Of a DNA stretch of 64,000 nt, positions 33,274 to 43,443 are shown piece after piece. Where the stretch lies: the NCBI RefSeq assembly GCF_011764425.1, contig NZ_BLPF01000002.1, positions 806,997 through 870,996 of the forward strand. The letters are read 5' to 3'. The DNA comes from Phytohabitans houttuyneae. GTDB taxonomy: Bacteria; Actinomycetota; Actinomycetes; Mycobacteriales; Micromonosporaceae. The notes under the pieces were generated by a model. That model saw nothing but the letters and a program-made list of their open reading frames with translations, was not told the DNA's origin and did not search any database. Every line of letters starts with the position of its first letter. Positions within the stretch are counted from its first letter, which is position 1. Made by a program: the position numbers and the translations under genes.

Positions 33274-34563
33274 TCACTTGCCCCCTTCCCGGACGCGGGC
33301 CTGGTGCTCGACAAGGTCGCGGGTGGCCCGGTCGAAGGCCTCGAGCAGGAAGTTGACGTCGCCGTCGGTGAGGATCGCCGGTGGCGTGAACCGGGCCACC
33401 GAGCTGCCGTTCATCGAGTGGTTGGCCACCACACCGTGGTTGAACAGCTCCATGAGCATCTCGCCGGCCATGCCCGCCTCGTGGAACTCGACGCCGATCA
33501 TCAGGCCCTGGCCGCGGACCTCGGCCACCAGCTCGTCGCAGTTCTCCTTGGCGATGCGGGTGATCTCCGGCAGCAGCTTGGCGCCGAGGCTCGCCGCCTT
33601 CGAGATCAAGCGGTCCTCCTTGACCGCCGCGATCGCGCCCTGCACGGCCGCCATCAGGATGGGCGCGCCGGTGAACGTGCCGGTGTGCAGGTAAGGGTCC
33701 TTGTCGAACGGGGCGAAGACCTCGCGGCTGGCCAGCGCGGCCGAGACCGGCATGACACCGCCACCCAGCGCCTTGCCGGTGAGCAGGACGTCAGGGGTGA
33801 TGCCGTACAGGTCGGCGCCCCACCACTCGCCCAGCCGTCCCATCCCGGTCTGTACCTCGTCCAGGATCAGGAAGCCGTTGTACTTGCGGCACAGCGCCTC
33901 GACTGCCGGAAGGTAGCCCGGAGGCGGCAGGTGCACGCCTCCCTCGCCCTGCACCGGTTCCAGGATCACGCAGACCTCGCCCGGGTGCGCGGCCAGCTCC
34001 GGCTCCAACGCCTGCAGGTCGCCGAAGGGCACGTGGGTGACGTCGGGCAGCAGCGGCCGGAACGGCTTCTGGTACACCGCTTTGCCGGTCACCGACAGCG
34101 CGCCGAGCGTCTTGCCGTGGTAGCCCATCTGGGTCGAGACGAGGCGGCGCTTGCCGTGTGCCCGCGCCAGCTTGAGGCCGGTCTCCACCGCCTCGGCGCC
34201 GGAGACCGCGAAGTGGATGCGGTTGAGGTAGGCCGGCACGACCGAGGCGAGCGCCTCCGCCGCGCGCCCGACGGTGGGCTCGAGCAGGATGCGGGTCGAG
34301 ATCGGGTGCAGCTCGAGCTGGCGCCGCACCGCCTCCATCACGATCGGGTGGCGGGCGCCGGCGATGAACACCCCGTACCCGCCGCAGTTGAGGTACTTCC
34401 TGCCCTCGGCGGTCTCCAGCCACGCGCCGGACGAGGCGACTTCCATGCGGCTGCCGAACATTTCGGCGACCGTCGCGCGGCCCTTGCTCAGATGCTTGCG
34501 GTACAGGCCGAGGATCTGGTTTTCGGCCGACTCCTTCTGGTCGATGCCCAAGGAGAGGGTCAC
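33274..34563 (-). CDS. Class III PLP-dependent aminotransferase
   Basis: A 429-residue acetylornithine/omega-aminotransferase-type enzyme. It contains HFAVSGAEAVETGLKLARAH, QMGYHGKTLGALSVTG, LILDEVQTGMGRLG (PLP-binding Asp) and LLTGKALGGGVMPVS (Schiff-base Lys). I start it at GTG 34563 because AAGGAGGA lies 6 bp upstream. Together with the aldehyde dehydrogenase-fold enzyme it most likely converts a long-chain aldehyde to the primary amine, replacing the valine decarboxylation (VlmD) that supplies isobutylamine in valanimycin producers. Confidence 0.92.
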   Translation of the reverse strand: MTLSLGIDQKESAENQILGLYRKHLSKGRATVAEMFGSRMEVASSGAWLETAEGRKYLNCGGYGVFIAGARHPIVMEAVRRQLELHPISTRILLEPTVGRAAEALASVVPAYLNRIHFAVSGAEAVETGLKLARAHGKRRLVSTQMGYHGKTLGALSVTGKAVYQKPFRPLLPDVTHVPFGDLQALEPELAAHPGEVCVILEPVQGEGGVHLPPPGYLPAVEALCRKYNGFLILDEVQTGMGRLGEWWGADLYGITPDVLLTGKALGGGVMPVSAALASREVFAPFDKDPYLHTGTFTGAPILMAAVQGAIAAVKEDRLISKAASLGAKLLPEITRIAKENCDELVAEVRGQGLMIGVEFHEAGMAGEMLMELFNHGVVANHSMNGSSVARFTPPAILTDGDVNFLLEAFDRATRDLVEHQARVREGGK

Positions 34564-34606
34564 GGTTGTCCTCCTTGCGAAGCCGTGCAAGTGGTTTGGA
34601 CGTGGG

Positions 34607-35746
34607 TCAGGACAGCACGAGCGGCCCGCCGGCGAAGTAGTCGACGAGCGCCTCCGCTGTGCTGGTACGCGACGGCGGGTGGTAGGCCAGCGGGTGCACC
34701 GCCGCGGCCAGGTAGGCGATCTCGCCGGAGGAGATGAACGCGATGCCGCCCAGCAGCTCGACCGCCATCTCGGTAGCGGCGGCAAGCGCCTTCTGTACCG
34801 CGAACCGGGTGACCAGGACGGCCGCCACCGCGTCGTCGCCGGCGATGCCGTCGCGGACGGCCCGGGCCGTCCCCTCGGTCAGCGACACGGCGGACTCCAG
34901 CTGCACGCACATCGCCGCCCGGTCGCTGATGCTGCCCCGCGAGCGTTCGAGCACCCGGGTCACCAGCTCGCTGGCGGCGCCCACGTACGCGGAGGTGACG
35001 AGCAGCTCGAACCAGATGAACGCCGCGACCTGCAGGTCGTCCAGCCGGCCCGGGTCCTCCGGCGTGGCCCGGATGATCAGGCGGTCCGGCACGTGCACGT
35101 TGACCAGGCGCACCTCGTCGCTCTGCGCGGCCGCCAGGATGTTGCTCGACCAGAACGGCCGGATCGAGATGCCGGGGGAGTCCGAGGGGATCAGCAGGAT
35201 GGCCAGCGCCTGCGCACCGTCCTCTGTGGGCAGTATCGCGCTCGCGGTCAGCAGGTCCATCGAGGCGGACATGCTGCACGGCTTCTTGGCGCCGTTGACC
35301 ACGAACCCGTCGTTCGTCGGCACGGCCACCACGCTGGGATTGAGGATGTTCTGCTCGGTCTTGCCCTCGGCCCATCCCGAGGCGAGCAGCAGCCCGTCGG
35401 GCGCGATCCGGGACAGCAGCTCCACCTGCGACTCGGTGGGCTTCCCGACCCGGTCGGCGAGGGCGAAGAGCATGGCCGCGGTGAAGTTGTGCATGGTCGC
35501 CGCCGCGCCCAGCGACGGCGAGTACGAGCCGATCGCGCGGGTCACCCGCACGGCTTCGAGGGGGTCGGCGCCGCAGCCTCCGTACTTGGCCGGTACCAGC
35601 AACGAGGCGCCCTGGTGGGTGCGGAAGGCCTCGACGACCGAACTTCCCTTGGCCTCGCGCTCCAGCAGGGGGATCTCGCCGAGGCTCTTGTTGAGCCCGG
35701 GGTGGTACCGCTCGCAGGTCTCGCGCGCGATGTCCAACGAACGCAT
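34607..35746 (-). CDS. Acyl-CoA-dehydrogenase-fold amine N-hydroxylase (VlmH type)
   Basis: A 379-residue member of the ACAD/flavin monooxygenase fold. It starts RSLDIARETCERYHPGLNKS and has LLASGWAEGKTEQN, VVNGAKKPCSMSASMDLLT and a helical C-terminal half with AVELLGGIAFISSGEIAYL. In the VlmH family this fold uses FADH2 and O2 to hydroxylate alkylamines. The catalytic Glu of true acyl-CoA dehydrogenases is not evident where expected. A flavin reductase is in the same operon. ATG 35746 follows GAAAGGA. An acyl-chain desaturase role is the alternative. Confidence 0.82.
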   Translation of the reverse strand: MRSLDIARETCERYHPGLNKSLGEIPLLEREAKGSSVVEAFRTHQGASLLVPAKYGGCGADPLEAVRVTRAIGSYSPSLGAAATMHNFTAAMLFALADRVGKPTESQVELLSRIAPDGLLLASGWAEGKTEQNILNPSVVAVPTNDGFVVNGAKKPCSMSASMDLLTASAILPTEDGAQALAILLIPSDSPGISIRPFWSSNILAAAQSDEVRLVNVHVPDRLIIRATPEDPGRLDDLQVAAFIWFELLVTSAYVGAASELVTRVLERSRGSISDRAAMCVQLESAVSLTEGTARAVRDGIAGDDAVAAVLVTRFAVQKALAAATEMAVELLGGIAFISSGEIAYLAAAVHPLAYHPPSRTSTAEALVDYFAGGPLVLS

Positions 35747-35771
35747 CGCAGTCCTTTCCGTCGTGGTCCGG

Positions 35772-37427
35772 TCAGAGATCGAGCATCGCGACGCGGGGTG
35801 AGACACCCTCGCTGATGCTCACGCCCTGCAGGTGGGAGGCCTTGAGGATCGGGTAGTTCGCCTCGCCGAAGGCGCCGCTGGTCAGGCCCGTGCCGCCGTG
35901 CGTCGGCAGGTAGGGCAGGAAACCGATGTGCGAGTCGTTGACTTTCAACATCCCGCCGTTGCGCACGTGCCGGACGAACTCGTCGACCACGGCCGGCGAC
36001 CGGGACCACAGCGAGTTCCGCAGCCCGTACGCGTTGGCGTTGACGAAGTCGATGACCTGGTCCAGCAGCACGTCGTCGGGGGTCGGTTCGGGTACCACCA
36101 CGGGCAGCAGCGGGAAGAACGTCTCCTCGCGGACCATGTCGAAACGCTCGCGGGCGTCCAGGAGACCGTCGGTGCGTACCGCCGTCGCCTGCAGGAACTG
36201 GCCGGCCTGCGACGGGCTGCCGTCGAGCTCGACCCGGTGCCCGCCTGCGATGAGCTGGCCGCCGGCTTCCAGGGCCTGGCGCAGCAGCGCGAAGAACCGC
36301 TCGCTGCGCCGCACCGGCGACAGCAGCACGCTCTCGTCGTCGGGGTAGCCGGGCCGGACAGCCTCGGTGGCTACGCGCAGCCGCTCGATCAGCTCGTCCG
36401 CGATGTCCGGGTGCACGATCACGTAGTTGGGCACCATGCAGATCTGTCCGGAGCCGAAGAAGCTCTCGGTGATGGCCTGCACGGCGTTGGGGATGTCGGC
36501 GTCCTTCCAGACCACCACGCCGTCGTTGCCGGCCAGTTCGAGGATGGGCTTCTTGCCGCGCTTCAGGCACTCCTGCTCGAAGCGCAGCCCTTCGGGGCTG
36601 CCGCCGGAGTAGAGGATGTCGTTCATCGCGGGGTGCTCGAGCCAGCGGTCGAGTGTCTGCTGTGGACGACCGCAGATCACGTTGAGCGTGCCGGGCGGCG
36701 CGCCCATCTCCTCCAGCAGCGGCGCCGCGAGGCCGCGCAGGATGTAGAGGGTGCTCAGCGCGATGCTGCGCGGCGCGCGTACGACCACGGCGTTGCCGGC
36801 CATCAGGATCGGTATGGCCAGGCCGGAGTTGGGCAGCGGCGCGTTCTGCGGAGGGTGGATCCCGACGACCCCGTCCGCCTGCCGCCGGATGATCAGCCGC
36901 CGCCCGCCGTGCGTGTACTCGGCGTGCATCTGCGACTCGTAGTACGAGATGCTCTCCGGGCTCAGGCCCTGCAGCAGGCAGGTCAGCTCCCAGCGGGCCA
37001 GCGTGATCGGGTGCGCCTCGGCGACCAGGATCTCCAGGATGGTCTCCCGGTGTGCGATCAGCTGCTCGCGAAAGCGGGCGCCGAACTCCAGCCGCTGGGC
37101 CAGTGGAAACGCCGCCCACTCCCGGACCGCGCCGGCGGCCGCCTCGGTCGCCAGGTCGATCTCGTCGTCACCGACGACCGCGCACCGGCCGACCACGTAC
37201 GGGTGCTGGGCGGCGGGGGAGGCCGGGTCGGGGTCCCGTTCAAGGGCCCGCTTGAGGCGGACGCTTGTGAAGACGTCCTCCAGCAGCGACTTCGCGCTGA
37301 CCGTGTATACCCAGCCGACTCCCTCTACGTCTTTTCCTCCGATATACAGGGAATAGCTGAGCAATGGTTTGGTGCGGGCCGGTGGACTCTCGGATGCACG
37401 GGTGCTCGTAATCCCAGTCACCGTCAC
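35772..37427 (-). CDS. Aldehyde dehydrogenase-superfamily protein, first gene of the azoxy operon
   Basis: A 551-residue ALDH-fold protein. The catalytic Cys is in FFGSGQICMVPNYVI and the Glu in LELAGNDGVVVW, with a Rossmann-type PILMAGNAVVVRAPRS. It is longer than usual at the N terminus (YSLYIGGKDVEGVGWVYTVS). GTG 37427 has GGGAG 8 bp upstream and lies 39 nt from the predicted transcription start. Because the next genes make and oxidise an amine, it may run in the acyl-thioester-reducing direction and give the aldehyde for transamination. Aldehyde oxidation is the default alternative. Confidence 0.87.
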   Translation of the reverse strand: MTVTGITSTRASESPPARTKPLLSYSLYIGGKDVEGVGWVYTVSAKSLLEDVFTSVRLKRALERDPDPASPAAQHPYVVGRCAVVGDDEIDLATEAAAGAVREWAAFPLAQRLEFGARFREQLIAHRETILEILVAEAHPITLARWELTCLLQGLSPESISYYESQMHAEYTHGGRRLIIRRQADGVVGIHPPQNAPLPNSGLAIPILMAGNAVVVRAPRSIALSTLYILRGLAAPLLEEMGAPPGTLNVICGRPQQTLDRWLEHPAMNDILYSGGSPEGLRFEQECLKRGKKPILELAGNDGVVVWKDADIPNAVQAITESFFGSGQICMVPNYVIVHPDIADELIERLRVATEAVRPGYPDDESVLLSPVRRSERFFALLRQALEAGGQLIAGGHRVELDGSPSQAGQFLQATAVRTDGLLDARERFDMVREETFFPLLPVVVPEPTPDDVLLDQVIDFVNANAYGLRNSLWSRSPAVVDEFVRHVRNGGMLKVNDSHIGFLPYLPTHGGTGLTSGAFGEANYPILKASHLQGVSISEGVSPRVAMLDL

Positions 37428-37472
37428 GTCAGTTCTCCCGGGGGATTCCGATTTCCTGTTGATTCAGCGTGG

Positions 37473-37515
37473 ACGCTAATAGGGATTCCTGACCGCCGAC
37501 TGACTGAAGGCTGAC
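37473..37515 (-). promoter_or_regulatory. SARP-type promoter of the ten-gene azoxy operon
   Basis: On the minus strand GTCAGCC (37515-37509), GTCAGTC (37504-37498) and GTCAGGA (37493-37487) are phased at 11 bp. They are followed by 8 bp and TAGCGT (37478-37473) as the -10. The transcript would begin near 37466. Confidence 0.78.
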
Positions 37516-37528
37516 CACGTCGATGGCG

Positions 37529-37557
37529 AGCTGACAATTCGCTGACGTCGAGCTGAT
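37529..37557 (-). promoter_or_regulatory. Second upstream SARP heptamer triplet
   Basis: On the minus strand ATCAGCT (37557-37551), GTCAGCG (37546-37540) and GTCAGCT (37535-37529) are also phased at 11 bp. They stand 13 bp upstream of the first triplet. No good -10 follows at 8 bp. It may strengthen binding to the main promoter or influence the divergent VlmA-type gene. Confidence 0.6.
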
Positions 37558-37666
37558 ATGGGGATTCGGCTCGTCATGGCACAGTCGGGAGCTTGCGGAG
37601 GGCCGCGTAGCCGTGTGACGATTGTCGATGCCGGTTGTCGAAGATCAACATGGGATTAGGTGACCT

Positions 37667-38665
37667 ATGATTACGGCAGTCGAGACCACTGAGTACGTAC
37701 GAAACACCATCATGGAGTACGCGTCAGCAGACAACCCGAGCTCATTTCTAGCAATGAGCCAGGGCAACTCGTACTTTATTTCGCCAGGGCGAAAAGGCGT
37801 CATCGTGTACCGCGCGACAGGCCGGTACTTCGTACAGTTCGGGGGCCCGTTCGCACCTGAGGAGTCGTACCGCGAGCTGCTCGCGGAGTTCGTGGCGTTC
37901 GCCAAGGAGCAGGAGCGCGAGATCGTCGCCGTCCAGCTGCAGCGCGCGGACGCGCTCACGTACGCCGACTGCGGGTTCAGCGTCAGCCAGATCGGCGCCT
38001 CCTACGCGGTCGACCTGGAGACGTTCACGCTCGCGGGCACCAGGTTCATGCAGCTGCGCAACAAGATCTCCCGCGCGCTGCGCAACGGCCTGACCATCAT
38101 CGAGGCCGACTACGACGAGTGGCAGGCTTCCGTCGAAGAGATCGACCGGCTTTGGCTGCCGCTCAAGGGCGAGGGAAAGCGACAGCTCGAATTCCTTGTC
38201 GGACAATGCGGTGGGCCGGCGCAGCGATACCGCCGGCTCTTCATCGGGCTCGTCGACGGCAAGATGGCGGGCTACATCCTCTACTCGCCGGTGTACGGCA
38301 GCCGGCCCGGCTGGATGCACGACCTGAGCCGGCGCCGCCCCGACCTCTCTCCGGGTGTCATGGAAGCCATCAACAAGGCCGCCATCGACAAGTTTCAGGA
38401 AGAGGGCGTCCGCTGGCTGCATTTCGGCTTCACCCCGTTTACCGGGCTCGACGAGAAACTGGAACTGCCCGGCAGCAGCCCGGCTTTCCGCTGGTTCATG
38501 AGCTTCCTGTGGGAGCACGGCGAAGCGGTGTACCCGGCCGCCACCCAGCTCGACTACAAGCGGAAGTGGAACCAGAGCATCGTCCTGCCGGAGTACGCGG
38601 CGTTTCAGGGCCCGGCCAGCATTCCCGCCTTCGTACACATCTTCCGCGCCTGTAACGCGCTCTGA
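37667..38665 (+). CDS. Aminoacyl-tRNA transferase, MprF C-terminal/DUF2156 fold (VlmA type)
   Basis: A 332-residue soluble protein of the double-GNAT DUF2156 fold seen in the cytosolic half of MprF. It contains PSSFLAMSQGNSYFISPGRKGVIVYR near the start, AEEDYDEW-like segments (EADYDEWQASVEEIDRLWLP), the conserved IGLVDGKMAGYILYSPVYG core and DLSRRRPDLSPGVMEAINKA. MprF moves aminoacyl groups from tRNA to lipid. VlmA moves serine from seryl-tRNA to isobutylhydroxylamine. The local SerRS and the tRNA-like gene make seryl transfer to an N-hydroxylamine the best reading. It lacks MprF's membrane flippase domain, so the acceptor is probably soluble. Confidence 0.85.
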   Translation: MITAVETTEYVRNTIMEYASADNPSSFLAMSQGNSYFISPGRKGVIVYRATGRYFVQFGGPFAPEESYRELLAEFVAFAKEQEREIVAVQLQRADALTYADCGFSVSQIGASYAVDLETFTLAGTRFMQLRNKISRALRNGLTIIEADYDEWQASVEEIDRLWLPLKGEGKRQLEFLVGQCGGPAQRYRRLFIGLVDGKMAGYILYSPVYGSRPGWMHDLSRRRPDLSPGVMEAINKAAIDKFQEEGVRWLHFGFTPFTGLDEKLELPGSSPAFRWFMSFLWEHGEAVYPAATQLDYKRKWNQSIVLPEYAAFQGPASIPAFVHIFRACNAL

Positions 38666-38678
38666 CAGGAGGCAACCG

Positions 38679-38846
38679 ATGACCGAGACCCTCGCGCCCG
38701 CGACGACCGAAGAGCTGCAGCAGCGCATCGTGGAGCTCTTCGGCGAGGTGTGCGCCAAGCCCGACGACGCCGACGTGGCCGCGGCCGCCGACGAGGCGCT
38801 GCGCAAGCTCGACGAGATCCTCGAAGCACAGGGCACGCCGGCGTAG
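38679..38846 (+). CDS. 55-residue acidic helical protein following the VlmA-type gene
   Basis: ATG 38679 has an excellent ACAGGAGG ribosome site and starts 13 bp past the transferase stop. The product starts MTETLAPATTEELQQRIVEL, is about 25% Asp/Glu, and appears to form two amphipathic helices (EELQQRIVELFGEVCAKPDD and ADEALRKLDEILEAQG). I do not recognise it. Coupling to the transferase suggests an accessory subunit, possibly contacting the transferase, SerRS or the carrier RNA. Its single Cys gives no clear motif. Confidence 0.7.
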   Translation: MTETLAPATTEELQQRIVELFGEVCAKPDDADVAAAADEALRKLDEILEAQGTPA

Positions 38847-38866
38847 CCCGTGGGTTTGCGGCGCGG

Positions 38867-39412
38867 TCAGGCGACCAGGTCCTGCTGGTCGGGCCGGCGC
38901 CGCAGCTCGCGCAGGACCCCGTGCCGCTTCAAGGCCCACACCAGGCGGCGGGCGTGCCGGTGCCGCACCAGCAGCACCACGGCCTGCCGGATCAGTGCCC
39001 AGCGCCGGCCCCGGAACTGGTCCTCTGTCACCTGCCAGATCACCGCGCGCACGGGTGCGGATTCGAGCACGGCGCGGATCTCGACGCGTACAGCGGGGTC
39101 GTCCAATGCGGACCGGATCGACCGCGCCAAACCCGGGCGGTCGGCGAGGCTCTCGGTGATCCCGTCCACGAGGCCCTGCCGGACGTCGTCCGCCTCGACC
39201 AGCAGCAGCGTCGCCCGCCGGATCTCCGCCGTGTCCATCGCCGAGCGCAGCAGCTGCATCGCGCGCAGCTCGACCTCGTGGTCGTGGCCCTCGACCGCAA
39301 GCGCCGCCAGCAGGGCGGTCACCTCGTCAAGGTCGATCAGGTGCTGTAGCCCGGACCGGAACTGCGGCCGGTCCCAGGCGAACAGCAGCGCCTTTACGAA
39401 GTTGCGGTCCAT
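38867..39412 (-). CDS. Helical protein of unknown function
   Basis: A 181-residue product from ATG 39412 (GTG 39460 would add 16 residues), rich in short helices such as LQHLIDLDEVTALLAALAVE and RAMQLLRSAMDTAEIRRATL, ending in a basic tail (RRLVWALKRHGVLRELRRRP). The pattern hints at HEAT-like repeats, but I recognise no family. It converges on the cluster's last gene with 20 bp between the stops and probably lies outside the cluster. Confidence 0.6.
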   Translation of the reverse strand: MDRNFVKALLFAWDRPQFRSGLQHLIDLDEVTALLAALAVEGHDHEVELRAMQLLRSAMDTAEIRRATLLLVEADDVRQGLVDGITESLADRPGLARSIRSALDDPAVRVEIRAVLESAPVRAVIWQVTEDQFRGRRWALIRQAVVLLVRHRHARRLVWALKRHGVLRELRRRPDQQDLVA

Positions 39413-39501
39413 GCCCGCCGGTACCCGTTTACCGGACCACCCGAAACGGGACCGCCCCACCAGGTTGGCGTTGCGCCTGAGCTCGTTACGGATTCGGATG
39501 C

Positions 39502-39977
39502 TTGATCGTGACGTCGCCGGCCGAGAATCGCCGTGTGCCGCCCCCTCTTCCCTTTGCCCGGATGCTCCTCGTGGCTCAGGCCCTGATCCTCTCGCTCATC
39601 ACCGTGTTGACGCTGCCGGGCTGTTCCTGGCCGATCCGGAGCTGCGTCCGCTCTGGCTGGGCCTTCTGCTGGGCGCGGGCCCGGTCGGGTTGCTCATCCT
39701 CGCGGTCGGCTCCGCGGTCCGGTTGGGCGCGGCGCGCCGGTGGAGCTGGATGGTCGCCGTCGCGGTGCAACTGCTGGCGACGGCGGGGTACGCGTCTGTG
39801 ATGGTCGCGGCGGCGACAGCCGACGCGCGTGAGGGCATGCTCTCGTTCGCGGCGATGGTCATCGGAACGCCGCTGGTCCTTATCTCGGCGACCGGACTCA
39901 CCCTGCTCCTGGTGCCGCGGTCCGCGAGGCATTGCGTCGGCCCCGTACCGAGCACATCCGGTGGAGTGGTCGGCTGA
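39502..39977 (+). pseudogene. Small integral membrane protein gene with one frameshift
   Basis: The first frame gives ARMLLVAQALILSLITVLTLPG up to about 39630. A different frame then continues the same protein as LFLADPELRPLWLGLLLGAG and three further membrane segments to 39977. One extra G in the CCGGG run near 39620 would restore one frame of about 4 membrane helices (LPGLFLADPE). The exact start is unclear (ATG 39562 or an upstream GTG/TTG). Intact on both sides, it is more likely a sequencing error than a decayed gene. Function unknown. Confidence 0.6.
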
Positions 39978-39982
39978 CGCGG

Positions 39983-41574
39983 TCAGAGCCAGCGGGCCAG
40001 ATAGGCCGGCAGCCCGGGATCGGCCAGCTCAGCGGTGCGGAAGCCGACATGGCCGTCCGGGCGGACCAGCAGTAGGGCGGTGTCGGTGGTGGTCAGGCCG
40101 AGGCGGCGCAGGGCCTGCCCGCTCGGGTCGTGCAGGACGCCCGGGTCGGGTTGGGCGGTGAGCCGGTGCACGACCAGCACCCCTCGTACCGGCCCGTGAG
40201 CTCCACCAGGGCCGCCGGTGGCGGGCTGGCACCGCAGACGATCAGATGCCAGGCTGGCGCGGCGACCGCGGCGTGCAGCGTGGTCCGTTCGCCGTTGTGC
40301 AGCACGGCGGTGTCGGGCAGCCGGTCTCCCGGTCGCGGGCCACGCCGCCACGACCGGGCGTTATCGGTCGACAGTGGACTGTTGCGGTAGCGGATGCCCA
40401 ACTGGGCGGCGTTGCGGAACACGAACGCGCGTGCCCGCTTGGCCCTCGCGGCCAGCGGGACAAGCAGGGCGGGCACGCGGGCGCGGGCCGCGCGCACCAG
40501 GGGCGTGGTGGAGGTGGCGGCGGTGAACGCCCGGTCGGTAAACCGCAACACCGTCCGGCCCACCGGAAGCCGCTCGGTCTCGTAGGTGTCCAGCAGCCGA
40601 GGTGTGGCGCCGCGCAGGGTGTGTGCGAGCTTCCAGGCAAGGTTGACCGCGTCCTGGATACCGGTGTTCATGCCCTGTGCTCCGGCCGGGCTGTGGATGT
40701 GCGCGGCGTCGCCGGCCAGGAACGCCCGGCCGCTCCGGTAGGCGGTAGCGGCGCGCAGGTGTATGCGAAAGTCGGTCATCCACACCGGATCCCGCAGCCG
40801 CACACCACCGCCGGTGTACTCGTCGGCCAGGTCCTGCACCGCCGGCAGGTCGACCGGCCGGCCATCGTCCACTTCGGCGGGCGGGCGGATGGCCAGCAGC
40901 CGCCAGGTCGCCGGCGAACCCAGGGGGAAGAAGAAAAGCGGGCCGCGGTCGCCGATGAACACGTGTGCCGCCCCAGGCTCGATCCCGTCGGCGTCCACAT
41001 CGGCCAGCACGAACGTCTGCGGGTAGGTGCCGCCCTCGAACCCGATCCCGGCCAGCCGGCGGACGCTGCTGTGCGCGCCGTCGCACCCCACCACGTACCG
41101 CGCGGCGACCACCTCGGCTCGGCCGTCACCGTGCGACAGCTCGCAGCTGACCCCGTCGCCGTCCTGGGTGAGCGCGGTCAGCTCGACCTGCCGCTCCACC
41201 ACCACCCCGGCGGCGGCCAGGTGCTCGGTCAGGATCCGCTCCGTCTCGGCCTGGGACAGAAACAGCAGGTACGGGTACGCGGTGTCGGCCAGGCCGAAAT
41301 CGAACATCGGCAGGCTCAACGCCCGTCCCCGCACGTGCAGCACCAGCCGCACCATCCGGTTTCCCGCCGCCACCAGGCGCTCGGTCACTCCGAGGCCGGC
41401 CAGCACCTCCAGGGTTCGGGGCTGGATCGCCAGCGCGCGCGACTCGTGTACCCGATCCGCGGCCCGGTCGACAAGCCGCACCCGCACCCCGAACGCGGTC
41501 AGCTGCGCGGCCAGCGCCAGCCCGGTCGGACCGGCACCGACGACCAACACCTGCGCCGGGTCGCCTGGCTCCAT
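39983..41574 (-). pseudogene. FAD-dependent aromatic-type monooxygenase, one frameshift near the 3' end
   Basis: From ATG 41574 the frame encodes a PheA/TfdB-type flavin monooxygenase. It has VLVVGAGPTGLALAAQLTAF (FAD Rossmann), VGCDGAHSSVRRLAG (DG motif) and [20 protein letters not shown] (GD motif). At about 40190 the protein leaves this frame (VELTGRYEG) and continues in another (VLVVHRLTAQPDPGVL to PGLPAYLARWL, stop 39983). One more G in the GGGG run at that point restores a 530-residue enzyme with the usual thioredoxin-like C-terminal domain. It is probably functional in the organism. The substrate is unknown. Confidence 0.8.
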
Positions 41575-41677
41575 CACCACACCGTACGCCCGCGGGCGCG
41601 GGGAAAAGAGTGGACGGGACGATGCGCGGGCTTGTAGCTTGCAGCTGACCGCGACACCGCCTGAGGAGGTGAGACCC

Positions 41678-41737
41678 ATGAACGTTGTATCGATGTGGGT
41701 GCTCCCACTCGCCGTCACGGTCGGGCGATTGAGGTAG
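41678..41737 (+). CDS. 19-residue leader ORF upstream of rifampin monooxygenase
   Basis: ATG 41678 has a very strong GAGGAGGTGA ribosome site and encodes MNVVSMWVLPLAVTVGRLR, stopping 48 bp before the monooxygenase. The gap can form a hairpin (arms near 41751-41775) beside the next ribosome site. Short leader ORFs of this kind often mediate attenuation in response to translation-affecting drugs. Here that is inference only. Confidence 0.5.
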   Translation: MNVVSMWVLPLAVTVGRLR

Positions 41738-41773
41738 GTGTCGCCGGGAGCGCCTCGCCAAAGGCACTCCTGA

Positions 41774-43207
<1,434 letters not shown>

Positions 43208-43443
43208 GCGGGCCGGCTTCCGGTCGCCCGCCGGTGGTCGGCTGTTCAGCCGGCTCTTGTCACTGATCGTTACGGCGTTCCGCGGTACACGATGTTTTGG
43301 CTGGTAGAGGCCCTGGTCCGAGGAGTCCGGTTCGTGGTGCGCGTCCGGTTCGGGACCTTGGTCACGCCGCCGGCAGGGCCCTCGACCTCTGCTTTCCGCG
43401 TCGCCTTCTTCGGACACTTTCCGTGACGAGATTGGAGCTGGTC

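Larger units (their letters stand above)
37428..37666. other. Divergent control region of the azoxy operon and VlmA-type gene
   Basis: Contains two leftward SARP heptamer triplets. On the rightward side of the VlmA-type gene I find only a weak heptamer pair at 37573-37590 (GTCATGG, GTCGGGA), which I do not call. Confidence 0.5.

Noticed and set aside
37573-37590. SARP site for the VlmA-type gene (GTCATGG, GTCGGGA at 11 bp)
   Set aside because: Only two loosely matching heptamers and no -10 at 8 bp; weaker than the other sites.
41628-41650. Rifamycin-associated element upstream of rox
   Set aside because: A GGGCTTG half site is present but the inverted second half is not.
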